In this document: positions 18,215 to 26,347 of the stretch, one piece after another
Position numbering within the stretch: position 1 is the first letter of the stretch
Layout: the number at the start of each line of letters is the position of its first letter
Assembly (NCBI GenBank): GCA_015660915.1
Contig: JACTTZ010000001.1
Coordinates: 100,865 to 164,864, forward strand
Direction of reading: 5' to 3'
DNA: 64,000 nucleotides
Source: Methanomicrobia archaeon
GTDB taxonomy: Archaea > Halobacteriota > Bog-38 > Methanoflorentales > Methanoflorentaceae
Notes under the pieces: model-generated
Database searches by the model: none
Seen by the model: the letters and a program-made list of their open reading frames with translations, nothing else
Told to the model about the DNA's origin: nothing
Position numbers and translations under genes: made by a program

Positions 18215-18799
18215 TTAGAGCAATTTAGCGATCGTTGTCTCTCCGGCCTTGACCTTTTGCCCTCGTGACACAACAAAAGAATAACCTCGAGGCAGTGCGA
18301 CATCGACCCGTGAGCCAAACCGGATCATGCCTATTCTCTGGCCTCGTGCTATTCGTTCATGTTGACTAACGTAGCAAACAATCCTTCGGATGACCGCCCC
18401 AGAGATTTGCGTAACGATGACATTGCCAATTCGAGTACGAATAGTAATAGTGTTTCGCTCGTTTCTATCTGAATCTTTGTAAAAAGCGGGGACCCTGCCT
18501 CCTTTATGGTATTGTATGTCTATAACTTCGCCGTTGACAGGAGATCTGTTGACGTGCACGTTGTGAATGTTCATAAAAATGCTAAGCTGATGATCCTGTA
18601 CCTTGAGTACTCGTCCATCTGCCGGGCTCACCACGTCGGTCGAGTCATAGCTTTCCGATGACCGTTCTGGATCTCTGAAAAAAAGGAAGAGAAAAACGGT
18701 AATCAAAATACCAACGAACATATACGGGGTAAAAAAAGCTATAAACGCCGTTAGTGCGAAAGAGCCTAGGATCCAGTACTCAGATCCCTTAGCTAGCAC
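18215..18799 (-). CDS. asd: Archaetidylserine decarboxylase
   Basis: Decarboxylates archaetidylserine to archaetidylethanolamine. It is the short (194 aa) PSD type that self-cleaves to form a pyruvoyl group; the Gly-Ser cleavage site is visible in IRFGSRVDVALP near residue 166. VVSPADGRVL and NIHNVHVNRSP are the family motifs. Two N-terminal hydrophobic segments anchor it to the membrane. It starts at GTG 18799, overlapping the artA end by 11 bp, and is followed closely by pssA. Confidence 0.93.
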   Translation of the reverse strand: MLAKGSEYWILGSFALTAFIAFFTPYMFVGILITVFLFLFFRDPERSSESYDSTDVVSPADGRVLKVQDHQLSIFMNIHNVHVNRSPVNGEVIDIQYHKGGRVPAFYKDSDRNERNTITIRTRIGNVIVTQISGAVIRRIVCYVSQHERIARGQRIGMIRFGSRVDVALPRGYSFVVSRGQKVKAGETTIAKLL

Positions 18800-19559
18800 G
18801 GATAACGCCTCCTTTTAACAAATCGAACACGTTAACTACCATATCGAGCAATTCTGGCAGCAACCTGAATACCATGTACGAGATTAATATCAAAGCACCG
18901 ATCGATCCAAATTTTGCAATAACGTTGTGCGAGATGTAGAAACTGGTTTCAGGCAAACCAAACCATTGGTTACCCGTAGCTGTCAGCACAAATGCATTGC
19001 GCAGCACATTCAATATGTAAATCGTTGGGACGGAGACCATAAATGCGGCCAATTTTCTGCGTGGCGGGGCACGCACGCACGATATGACTCCAAGGAACAG
19101 AGCCATGCTCTCGATGCCAGTGCAGCCGAGTATGATTTCGACTGGGTAGCCGTTCAGTGTCAGAACGTTCCAATCAGCCAGAACTGCAGGCACCCCGACG
19201 GCATTTAACGTGAAGGCAGTCTGTGATGCTACCGCGCCGATCAACAAGTGATTGAGCGACGCGAACTCTGCGAAGGAGAAGTAGAATATGCCCCCTAAGG
19301 CGGCGGCTTTGGTGATAAGGAGGGTTAGATCATCAGCTTTCTTCCACATAACAAAGGCGACATAGCCGCAAAAAATGGCAACACAAACGGTCACTATGAC
19401 GTTGAAATAGTCCTCGATTGCCAGATAATGCACGGGTTGGTATGCCCAATGTAACGCGAAAAAAACCCAACCGGCAGCTCCGATCGGATATGCGATCTTA
19501 CGCGGCGCAACGGTCGCAATAATGAAAAGACCGAGTGCAATCCACAGTAACGCCTGCAT
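18789..19559 (-). CDS. artA: Archaeosortase A
   Basis: Membrane transpeptidase-like enzyme that cuts PGF-type C-terminal sorting signals of surface proteins and links them to archaeal lipid. The 256 aa protein has about eight membrane helices. The exosortase/archaeosortase catalytic residues are visible: Cys in ILGCTGIESMALF, Arg in NVLRNAFV and the His region in YISHNVIAKFG. It is first in the artA-asd-pssA-mptD unit. The lipid genes are the ones shown in haloarchaea to be needed for ArtA processing, so the arrangement is functional. A ttataa box is at 19605-19610. Confidence 0.93.
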   Translation of the reverse strand: MQALLWIALGLFIIATVAPRKIAYPIGAAGWVFFALHWAYQPVHYLAIEDYFNVIVTVCVAIFCGYVAFVMWKKADDLTLLITKAAALGGIFYFSFAEFASLNHLLIGAVASQTAFTLNAVGVPAVLADWNVLTLNGYPVEIILGCTGIESMALFLGVISCVRAPPRRKLAAFMVSVPTIYILNVLRNAFVLTATGNQWFGLPETSFYISHNVIAKFGSIGALILISYMVFRLLPELLDMVVNVFDLLKGGVIRAS

Positions 19560-19604
19560 GAATCCACCAATGGGTTAGAAGTCGCTAAACAAAGACACAA
19601 CGCC

Positions 19605-19610
19605 TTATAA
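19605..19610 (-). promoter_or_regulatory. TATA box of the artA unit
   Basis: On the minus strand ttataa predicts a start near 19581, leaving a leader of about 20 nt before the artA ATG at 19559. Confidence 0.45.
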
Positions 19611-19634
19611 TGAAACTGGCATATAACCATTTTG

Positions 19635-19675
19635 ACTCGTCGTTTTGTGACTCCCGGTTAGCTAGCTCGACGAGT
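19635..19675. repeat. 8 bp inverted repeat between artA and tfs
   Basis: actcgtcg (19635-19642) and cgacgagt (19668-19675) are perfect inverted copies with a 25 bp spacer, both flanked by ttttg. The repeat lies between two divergent genes, upstream of both promoters. It could be an operator or the stem of a short RNA; no consensus identifies it. Confidence 0.5.
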
Positions 19676-19705
19676 TTTGATTTGGTCAGCTGACACGAGC
19701 GCTGC

Positions 19706-19713
19706 ATATATTT
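19706..19713 (+). promoter_or_regulatory. TATA box of tfs
   Basis: tatattta within catatatttaagg predicts a start near 19736, about 45 nt before the TFS ATG at 19781. Confidence 0.5.
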
Positions 19714-19780
19714 AAGGTACGACAAATAAAGAACTCACTCGCGAGAAGTGCTTTGGCGTAATCGGAAGCTGTGTGGAAGA

Positions 19781-20098
19781 ATGGAATTCTGTCCTAAGTG
19801 CAAAAGCATTATGGTTCCCGAAGAAGGCCTAGTGACGTGTCGAGCGTGCGGTTTCGTCAAAGAGAAGATCCAGTTGGCTAAGAAAAAGCACGCCCACGAA
19901 ATCTCTCGGAACACGCGAACCATGTTGGTAATCGAAGGCGAGTCGGACGAAGGGAAGCCTACCATCAAAGCGTATTGCTCTGAATGTGGTCACGACAAAG
20001 CTTATTGGTGGCTCAGACAGCTGCGTTCTGCAGACGAGAGCGAAGTACGATTCTTTCGATGTACGAAGTGTGGTTACACGTGGCGCGAATATGATTAG
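19781..20098 (+). CDS. tfs: Transcription factor S (TFIIS/RPB9-like cleavage factor)
   Basis: Stimulates RNA cleavage by stalled archaeal RNA polymerase. The 105 aa protein has two zinc ribbons: CPKC...CRAC at residues 4-27 and CSECGHD...CTKCGY at 67-99. The catalytic acidic pair is in RSADES, conserved as in active TFS copies. The ATG at 19781 gives the classical MEFCPKC start. It is a single gene with its own promoter; trmJ starts 128 bp downstream. Confidence 0.95.
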   Translation: MEFCPKCKSIMVPEEGLVTCRACGFVKEKIQLAKKKHAHEISRNTRTMLVIEGESDEGKPTIKAYCSECGHDKAYWWLRQLRSADESEVRFFRCTKCGYTWREYD

Positions 20099-20226
20099 CT
20101 GTTTGAATGATTCCTGCGACAAAGCTAAGGCATTGTACGGGCGCGATCGCGGCCCCTACGATTCAGCCGAATACGTCAGTTGAAGCGAATCCCTCGGTAG
20201 ATGCTCTCGCAAGTCAAGAGCTGTAA

Positions 20227-20916
20227 ATGGATGTTGAAGTTGTACTAGTAAATCCCGTTTATCAAGGCAATGTGGGCGCCGTTGCTCGCGTGATGAAAAA
20301 TTTCGGCTTCTCAAAACTCGCTCTGATAGAGCCGTGCGAGCTGGGGTCCTTAGCAAGAGCGATGGCATCTCACGCTCAGGATGTGCTCAATTCTGCGAGG
20401 CTTACGACGCTTGAAGATGTTTTACGCGCATCGAATTTAGTTATAGGGACGACAGGAATTGTCGGATCCAGAGCAAATCTAAGGACACCGTACCCGCTTG
20501 CGAGACTCGGCGTCAAGCTCTCGGGAATGCGCGGCATCGCTTCGATACTCTTTGGCGCTGAAGATCAGGGACTTTCAAACGCAGTGTTGCAGGAATGTGA
20601 CATGATCGTCAACATTGAAACGAGCCCGGAGTATCCGGTAATGAACATTTCGCACGCCGCAGCCGTTGTATTGCACAGCATCGCCAGCGCGACGACACTT
20701 GCCACTCCAAAACGAACGGTGGCATCGCATGAGGAGCTCGATCGATTGCTGCAGCATTCAAGCGATGTTCTCCAAGCAATCGACTTTCCGACGCACAAGC
20801 GGCGGCGGGTGCTTATAAGCCTAAAACGCATCTATGGCAGATCAGAACTAACCGCTCCAGAAGTCAGCACACTTAGAGGCATATTAAGCAGGGTACAACT
20901 CCATCTCAGACGATAA
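20227..20916 (+). CDS. trmJ: tRNA (cytidine/uridine-2'-O-)-methyltransferase TrmJ
   Basis: SPOUT-class methyltransferase that 2'-O-methylates position 32 of tRNA. The N-terminal NPVYQGNVGAVARVMKNFG and the knot motifs LFGAEDQGLSNAVL and PVMNISHAAAVVLH are diagnostic. At 229 aa with a C-terminal helical part it matches archaeal TrmJ. It ends one base before the convergent nucleoside phosphorylase stop. Confidence 0.93.
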   Translation: MDVEVVLVNPVYQGNVGAVARVMKNFGFSKLALIEPCELGSLARAMASHAQDVLNSARLTTLEDVLRASNLVIGTTGIVGSRANLRTPYPLARLGVKLSGMRGIASILFGAEDQGLSNAVLQECDMIVNIETSPEYPVMNISHAAAVVLHSIASATTLATPKRTVASHEELDRLLQHSSDVLQAIDFPTHKRRRVLISLKRIYGRSELTAPEVSTLRGILSRVQLHLRR

Positions 20917-20917
20917 G

Positions 20918-21772
20918 TCACTTGAGGTACTTCCCCAAAAGCGGACGAAGCTTGTCCAGCGCCTCGGCTGAAATGGCCTCTGGACTAGTCACAATAGCAT
21001 CCTTAAGTGCGTGTCTGCACTCGCACGTGCCATCCTTGACAGGGAGGTGGGACACCACTTCTTGGATGATTCTCTGCGTGCTCGCTGCGTTTTTCTTGAC
21101 GTTACTTATCACTGTTTCAATGGTAACCCCTTCCTCGCGCCAAACGTCGTAATCTGTAACCGTAGCTAACATGCTAAAGCACATCTCTGCCTCTCTCACG
21201 AGTTTGGCCTCAGGCATTACCGTCATTCCTATGATATCAAAGCCCATCCGTCGATAAGCGTTCGATTCTGCCCGCGTCGAAAACTGAGGGCCCTCGATGC
21301 AGACATATGTACCGCCTTTTTCGATGCTGCATCCGACCTTTTGCGCCGCCTGCCACAACGCGTGCGACAGATCCAGACAAAATGGGTCGGCTAAGCCTAT
21401 ATGAACGCAAATGTCATCAAAAAAAGTATTTGTACGGAGCCTAGTTCTGTCAAAAATTTGGTCTGGAATTACGATTGCGAGAGGTTCGATCTCCTCTTTG
21501 AGGCTGCCAACTGCTGAAATTGCGACAACATTTACGGCGCCTAGAGTTTTTAGGGCGTAAACATTTGCTCGATAGTTTATGCGGCTTGGCGAAAAACGGT
21601 GGCCAGCCCCGTGTCTAGCTAGAAAAGCACAGTTTTTCCCGCTGATTTGACCGAGGACTATGTCCCCTGAGGGAGGACCAAACGGTGTTTTTACTGCGAC
21701 GGTTGTCGGATTTTCAAGGAGATCAGGGTTGTAAAAACCGGAGCCACCTATGAACGCAAGCTCGGCGTTCAT
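20918..21772 (-). CDS. S-methyl-5'-thioadenosine/thioinosine phosphorylase family protein
   Basis: Purine nucleoside phosphorylase of the MTAP branch (284 aa), splitting methylthioadenosine or methylthioinosine with phosphate. IGGSGFYNPDLL, the phosphate motif FLARHGAGHRFSPSRINYRAN, EGPQFSTRAES and GMTVMPEAKLVREAEMC are the family signatures. In methanogens the true substrate is often methylthioinosine after deamination; sequence alone does not separate the two. The ATG at 21772 overlaps the upstream stop by 4 bp (ATGA), coupling it to the phosphoribosyltransferase gene. Confidence 0.92.
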   Translation of the reverse strand: MNAELAFIGGSGFYNPDLLENPTTVAVKTPFGPPSGDIVLGQISGKNCAFLARHGAGHRFSPSRINYRANVYALKTLGAVNVVAISAVGSLKEEIEPLAIVIPDQIFDRTRLRTNTFFDDICVHIGLADPFCLDLSHALWQAAQKVGCSIEKGGTYVCIEGPQFSTRAESNAYRRMGFDIIGMTVMPEAKLVREAEMCFSMLATVTDYDVWREEGVTIETVISNVKKNAASTQRIIQEVVSHLPVKDGTCECRHALKDAIVTSPEAISAEALDKLRPLLGKYLK

Positions 21773-22455
21773 TTTAATGTCCAGCCCCCTTCTTTTCGTT
21801 CGACGAGCCTCCTCCTTTGCATCTCTTTCAAGATCTCCGGAAGGCGTCCGGGCTGGGCGATGTCTAAGTGAATAGGATCTATCGAGAACGAATGATTCAG
21901 TCCAGCCTTGATTGATTTTTCGTTCCACACGTCTTTTCTCTCTTTAGCCATCAGTTTTGCTATTAGGTCGATCATATCTTCGATAAAATTCCACGGGTAT
22001 ACGACCCACGTCCAATCTTCGAGAAACTCCGCGTAATAGTCGGGTGTAATTTCGGAAGTGAAGAGCAGTTGTAGAACGCCTGTTTTGCAGTCAGTTGGTT
22101 TAAATTCTTTTACGTAGTCTGACGAATGCTGAAGACTTTTTCCTGTGTCAGCGATGTCGTCCACGATAAGTACCTGCTTATCTCTGACCATTTCTTCTAC
22201 GATGGGGTATCGTACTCGACACTCATCCGCTAGGCGAGCAGTTCCCACATAGTGTTCGACTTTCAAGCTAATCAGGTCGGAAATACCGAGAAAATCGCAA
22301 ACCATACGGCCAGCAAACCATCCCCCACGCGCCAGCGCCACTATGACGTCTGGTTCATATCCTGACTCGACGACGCTCGTTGACAGATCGCGGCACAGGT
22401 CGTAGATATAGTTCCAATTCGTCACTGTACATCTGATCTTTTCAGGAACAGCCAT
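21769..22455 (-). CDS. Purine-type phosphoribosyltransferase with C-terminal extension
   Basis: Type I phosphoribosyltransferase that attaches ribose 5-phosphate from PRPP to a base. VALARGGWFAGRMVCDFL is the N-terminal PPi loop and VLIVDDIADTGKSL near residue 98 is the 13-residue PRPP motif with adjacent acidic residues. About 60 extra residues follow, ending in a basic helical part that looks like a winged-helix (GRLPEILKEMQRRRLVE). Hypoxanthine, guanine or xanthine is the likely base, given the coupling with the nucleoside phosphorylase that frees adenine or hypoxanthine. Confidence 0.85.
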   Translation of the reverse strand: MAVPEKIRCTVTNWNYIYDLCRDLSTSVVESGYEPDVIVALARGGWFAGRMVCDFLGISDLISLKVEHYVGTARLADECRVRYPIVEEMVRDKQVLIVDDIADTGKSLQHSSDYVKEFKPTDCKTGVLQLLFTSEITPDYYAEFLEDWTWVVYPWNFIEDMIDLIAKLMAKERKDVWNEKSIKAGLNHSFSIDPIHLDIAQPGRLPEILKEMQRRRLVERKEGGWTLK

Positions 22456-22573
22456 GGATCATCCGTCGAGAAATCATAATATTTATTTCTACCTATCCTA
22501 TGTTCTAATGGAATTCAAAAGGAATTTATGCAGCAAACGCTATTACGGTTAAGTGCTTTAAAGGAGTTTTCCT

Positions 22574-23026
22574 ATGCGACTTGAACAAGAAGACATCAAC
22601 GCGATAGGTGAAATTGTAGTTAGTCGATATTTCAAGAAGGGCGGCTTTCAGTATATCAGTTTGAGTGATCCGAGGAGGATAGTCAAAGCGTACAACGATG
22701 TCGACGAACAGTATAAAGAATATCCTCAAATGAGCCGCGACTGGTACGTCTCTAACTCGGTTGAGAAAGATGCATATATCGCGAGAACGTGGAAGGAACT
22801 TAAGAAACTCGTAGATTTTTTGAATGGCTTGAGTGACAAGAAGCTCTACAACTTTGTGGTTCGAGCGAATGACGAGCTCGTTTTGGCCAAAGTGGAAACT
22901 GAACGATCAGAAGTCTCGAAAGACGCTATTGCGATCGCGAGGAGGAACGATTATAAGCTCTACCTTTTCACCGTGAAAGTCCCTAGCAACCTTGAATACG
23001 ACGTAGACGTACTGAACGGCAAGTGA
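22574..23026 (+). CDS. Hypothetical protein, possible degenerate PD-(D/E)XK nuclease fold
   Basis: I do not recognise this 150 aa protein as a named family. The N-terminal half is helical with a conserved-looking SRYFKKGGFQYI. The second half (FVVRANDELVLAKVETERS, then AIAIARRNDYKLYLFTVKV) resembles the strand-ExK-strand-helix-strand core of small archaeal nucleases, but where they have E-x-K this has K-V-E, so if related it is probably inactive or rearranged. A good aaggag site precedes the ATG. It stands alone between divergent purine salvage genes and the convergent pps gene. Confidence 0.6.
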   Translation: MRLEQEDINAIGEIVVSRYFKKGGFQYISLSDPRRIVKAYNDVDEQYKEYPQMSRDWYVSNSVEKDAYIARTWKELKKLVDFLNGLSDKKLYNFVVRANDELVLAKVETERSEVSKDAIAIARRNDYKLYLFTVKVPSNLEYDVDVLNGK

Positions 23027-23034
23027 TCGGCTGG

Positions 23035-23796
23035 TCACAGCGTGAGAGACTGAAGCCGTTGCTGTATGATAACGTATGACGTTTTCAAGTTCTGAACGTT
23101 GTCAAAGCTTGCTTTTAGCGTATCAAGTCCATCCTGATCGTCTTTGCCTTCAAAGCGCTTCGCAAAACTAATCAGATTTTTCATCGCGCGCGTGACTTCA
23201 TCGACGATTGTTACAGTACTCGTCACCGCCGTCCGAGACAGCGGGTTTAGGTCGACAGTTAGAACAACTTTCCCGAGCCGAGTCAAAGCTTGAGCCCTAT
23301 CGCCGTCTTCTAATGGGGCGAAAACCACGTCTGCTTTGAATATCCCGTGCTTGTCAACTTTTGCCCTGTCGCTAGAAATATGGTCGAGCTTAACGAAGTC
23401 AAATCCGGCTAGAACGTTGACCACTCCGTGCGCGTGCAAGTAATCTGCGATTCTATTTATCCGCTTGACAGACCGATGAAACAGATTAACCTCAACAGGA
23501 ATGCTGGTTATCGCGCAAAACTCTGCTATTTCTTCTGATGCGAGAGCCGCGGTATTTCCATTTACCGACAGAATCGGGTGGCGTGCAGTGAGCAAATAGG
23601 CGCACGCAACGTTAGTTGCGTCGAGTGCATTCTTGCTCGTTTGCTCCCCTAGCAAGTAATCGAATGCTTCGCCTCTCCCGTGCGCAATGAGGCCGTGAGC
23701 GCTCGTTATGCCTTTTTCATAGCCGTCGACTAGTTTATTGCGCAGCCTAAGCGATTTGTAACGAGGATGTCCTTCCAAGACCATAATTTGCGTCAC
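23035..23796 (-). CDS. 4-phosphopantoate-beta-alanine ligase (archaeal phosphopantothenate synthetase)
   Basis: Archaeal coenzyme A pathway enzyme that joins phosphopantoate and beta-alanine using ATP, replacing bacterial PanC. The 253 aa DUF137 protein shows HPRYKSLRLRNKLVDGYEKGI at its start (in two halves), GRGEAFDYLLGE, HPILSVNGNTAAL, LDHISSDRAKV and DLNPLSRTA, all family marks. It starts at GTG 23796; ATG 23784 is an alternative. It shares a 73 bp divergent promoter region with nreA. Confidence 0.92.
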   Translation of the reverse strand: MTQIMVLEGHPRYKSLRLRNKLVDGYEKGITSAHGLIAHGRGEAFDYLLGEQTSKNALDATNVACAYLLTARHPILSVNGNTAALASEEIAEFCAITSIPVEVNLFHRSVKRINRIADYLHAHGVVNVLAGFDFVKLDHISSDRAKVDKHGIFKADVVFAPLEDGDRAQALTRLGKVVLTVDLNPLSRTAVTSTVTIVDEVTRAMKNLISFAKRFEGKDDQDGLDTLKASFDNVQNLKTSYVIIQQRLQSLTL

Positions 23797-23838
23797 TCTG
23801 CGGTCGTTTTGTTTGATAGCGCGCTACACAACCCTTTG

Positions 23839-23846
23839 TATATAAA
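23839..23846 (+). promoter_or_regulatory. TATA box of nreA (leaderless)
   Basis: tatataaa predicts a start near 23868, two bases from the GTG at 23870, so the mRNA is likely leaderless. This supports the GTG as true start. Confidence 0.6.
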
Positions 23847-23869
23847 TCTTCAGGGACAAACATGTTACC

Positions 23870-25006
23870 GTGAGGGCTGCATCGGAGGAGCTAAGCCGGA
23901 AGGAGCTCCTTTTAAACTCATTTAAGCTCGGTAAGATAGACAAGGACCTATTTGGTCCGACGCCACCTTCGGCGTTTGTTGGAAGATTTGGCTACCCTGA
24001 GGTTCTTGCTGGACCGTTGGTTTCGCCCGCAGGTGAAGAGGTTTCACTTAGTGACACGCCAGACAAATGGCTTTATTTGAGCAGAGAAGAGATAATTGGG
24101 TTTAGATCAAACTTAGTTCGGTCCAATTTCAAGTTGAACGTGAAAGACGCACGCGATCCCGGCCGACTTCTTAAGGAGACGCAGGAGCTCGCAATGGCCG
24201 CACTCCCTGTCGACGTTGAGGTGAAGTTCTTAAAGCCGCCAAGACGAGCCATTCAGTTTGACGGTATCCTCACACCTATGGGGCCGTCCGGAACCGTGAC
24301 CGACATCGAGATAGTTGAGAACCCTCAAGTCCCTAAAAAAGTAGATGCGCTTGCCGACGATCGAGACATCAAAGCAACAGAGGCGGCAATCCTTTTGTAC
24401 GAGGCTTCGATATCCCCATATCAAATTAGTCGGCTTCTGTCGGTCGGCACGTTGGGCAAGAAGCGCTTGATTGTCCCGACGCGTTGGTCTATCACTGCGA
24501 CCGACTCCATGCTAGGCGAAAATCTGCTTAAACGGGTGCGGAACTATCCAGAGAACGCAGATGTTCAGCTCTTTGTCTCTGAAGCGTATGGAAACCACTT
24601 CGAGATACTCTTCGTCCCTCGAGCCTATGCTTTCGGATGGACGGAAATGTGGATATCGCAGAAAGGCAAGGTCGAGATAGGCGATTTGTACGAAGATGCG
24701 ATGAATAAGCCAGCCTATATGGATGGTGGCTATTATGCGGCGCGATTTTCAGCGCTTGAGTTTCTTGAACGCGTCAGAAGGCAGGCGTCAATATACGTTA
24801 TGCGCGAAGTAAAACCGACGTACGACATCCCTCTCGGAAGCTGGGTGATTCGAGAGCTCGTTAAGGATGCGTTCTCTCGGCAACCACTGATATTTGGCAG
24901 TGTGACGGACGCCCTCAAGAGCGTGCGAACGCGCATCAACGTGCCACCTAACACTCTTTTTTTGAAAAAGCATCTGTTGCAGACAAGGCTAATGCAGTTC
25001 GATTAA
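23870..25006 (+). CDS. nreA: DNA repair protein of the Nre family
   Basis: Archaeal Nre proteins aid DNA repair after damage and bind the sliding clamp. The 378 aa protein has the Nre N-terminal part (FGPTPPSAFVGRFGYPEV, then SDTPDKWL) and C-terminal part (VPTRWSITATDSMLGE, YGNHFEILFVPRAYAFG). The very end, QTRLMQF, fits the QxxLxxF clamp-binding (PIP) box. The zinc finger found at the N-terminus of many Nre proteins is absent, and the leaderless promoter argues that it is not merely missed. It is monocistronic as far as can be seen. Confidence 0.9.
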   Translation: MRAASEELSRKELLLNSFKLGKIDKDLFGPTPPSAFVGRFGYPEVLAGPLVSPAGEEVSLSDTPDKWLYLSREEIIGFRSNLVRSNFKLNVKDARDPGRLLKETQELAMAALPVDVEVKFLKPPRRAIQFDGILTPMGPSGTVTDIEIVENPQVPKKVDALADDRDIKATEAAILLYEASISPYQISRLLSVGTLGKKRLIVPTRWSITATDSMLGENLLKRVRNYPENADVQLFVSEAYGNHFEILFVPRAYAFGWTEMWISQKGKVEIGDLYEDAMNKPAYMDGGYYAARFSALEFLERVRRQASIYVMREVKPTYDIPLGSWVIRELVKDAFSRQPLIFGSVTDALKSVRTRINVPPNTLFLKKHLLQTRLMQFD

Positions 25007-25154
25007 ACGCCAGCGTATGGCGATAGCCGTTGTACCACAAAGCAAGGACGACTGCAAGAGAAAACCCAAAACTTATTACTTGTGGGGTTGATGTCATGCT
25101 TCAAGATCGGCACTGAACCGGTCTCGGCGTAGCAAACTGGAATGAGGGGTGCAA

Positions 25155-26255
25155 ATGGCCGTAAAAGTAGCAATAAATGGTTATGGAAACATTGGTAAAC
25201 GGGTTGCAGATGCGGTAGCTAAGCAGGACGACATGGAATTAGTAGGGGTGGCAAAAACGCGGCCAAATTTCGAAGCCTTTGTCGCCGCTCAGAAGGGCTA
25301 CCGCCTTTATGCATCTGAAGAGGACAAAATAGCAGCTTTTAATGCCGCAGGCTTAGAAGTCGCCGGTACGACGATGAATATGCTCGGCGAAGCCGACGTT
25401 GTGGTGGATGCCACGCCGGAAGGGATGGGTGCGCAGAATCTGGAAACGATCTACAAGAAGCTTGGCATTAAGGCCATATTTGAAGGTGGCGAGAAGCACA
25501 ACGCGATAGGGGCATCATTCAACGCATACTGCAACTATCAAGACACTGTTGGGAAGGATTATGTTCGGGTAGTATCGTGTAACACGACAGGACTGTGTCG
25601 CTCCCTATCCGCTGTCGATCGCGTTGCAGGCATTAAGAAGGCCCGAGTAGTATTGGTGCGAAGGGGCGGTGACCCAGTTCAAATCAAGAAAGGACCGATC
25701 AACGCTATTATTCCAAACCCGCCGACCGTTCCCTCACATCACGGTCCAGATGTCAATACGGTAATGCCAAAATGGAACGTTGCAACGATCGCCGTGCTCG
25801 TCCCGACGACGCTTATGCATCAGCATAACATCATGATCGAAGTCGAAAACGACGTCTCTCGTGAGGACGTGCTCAAGGAGTTTTACAGTCGCAGGCGGCT
25901 GATGCTCGTGCGGGCAGGAGACGGTCTAGGCTCTACCGCGGAGATTATTGAGTTAAGCAGGGATCTGGGGCGACCGCGCTACGACCTTTGGGAAATTGCA
26001 ATCTGGGAAGAGAGCGTCAACGTCGTAGACAAAGAAGTATTCTACATGCAGGGTGTCCATCAAGAGGCCGACATAATCTTAGACAATATTGATTGCATCA
26101 GGGCGGTCACCGAGGCTGAAAAAGACGCAGAAGCATCTATTCGGAAAACTGACAAAGCAATGGGGGTTATGGGTTCCTTTAGGCCACCGCAATGCCTTCA
26201 GGACAAACCTGAGGAGCTTCGAGCTATTCATAGCAAGGTATGGGGGATCGAGTAA
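25155..26255 (+). CDS. gap: Type II (archaeal) glyceraldehyde-3-phosphate dehydrogenase
   Basis: Phosphorylating GAPDH acting in gluconeogenesis or lower glycolysis. The 366 aa protein has the Rossmann start [15 protein letters not shown], the archaeal variant of the active site [12 protein letters not shown] (catalytic Cys near residue 140), [17 protein letters not shown] and the late [10 protein letters not shown] gaggggtg ribosome site precedes the ATG at 25155. Phosphoglycerate kinase follows 92 bp downstream on the same strand, giving a two-step carbon module. Confidence 0.96.
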   Translation: MAVKVAINGYGNIGKRVADAVAKQDDMELVGVAKTRPNFEAFVAAQKGYRLYASEEDKIAAFNAAGLEVAGTTMNMLGEADVVVDATPEGMGAQNLETIYKKLGIKAIFEGGEKHNAIGASFNAYCNYQDTVGKDYVRVVSCNTTGLCRSLSAVDRVAGIKKARVVLVRRGGDPVQIKKGPINAIIPNPPTVPSHHGPDVNTVMPKWNVATIAVLVPTTLMHQHNIMIEVENDVSREDVLKEFYSRRRLMLVRAGDGLGSTAEIIELSRDLGRPRYDLWEIAIWEESVNVVDKEVFYMQGVHQEADIILDNIDCIRAVTEAEKDAEASIRKTDKAMGVMGSFRPPQCLQDKPEELRAIHSKVWGIE

Positions 26256-26347
26256 CTCAGCCGCAGACTGTTAAACCGCTCACAAAATCGAACACCGGTT
26301 AGACACTCAGCTGTGACCTGTAGGAAACGCGCCAAGCGCTCGTTACT

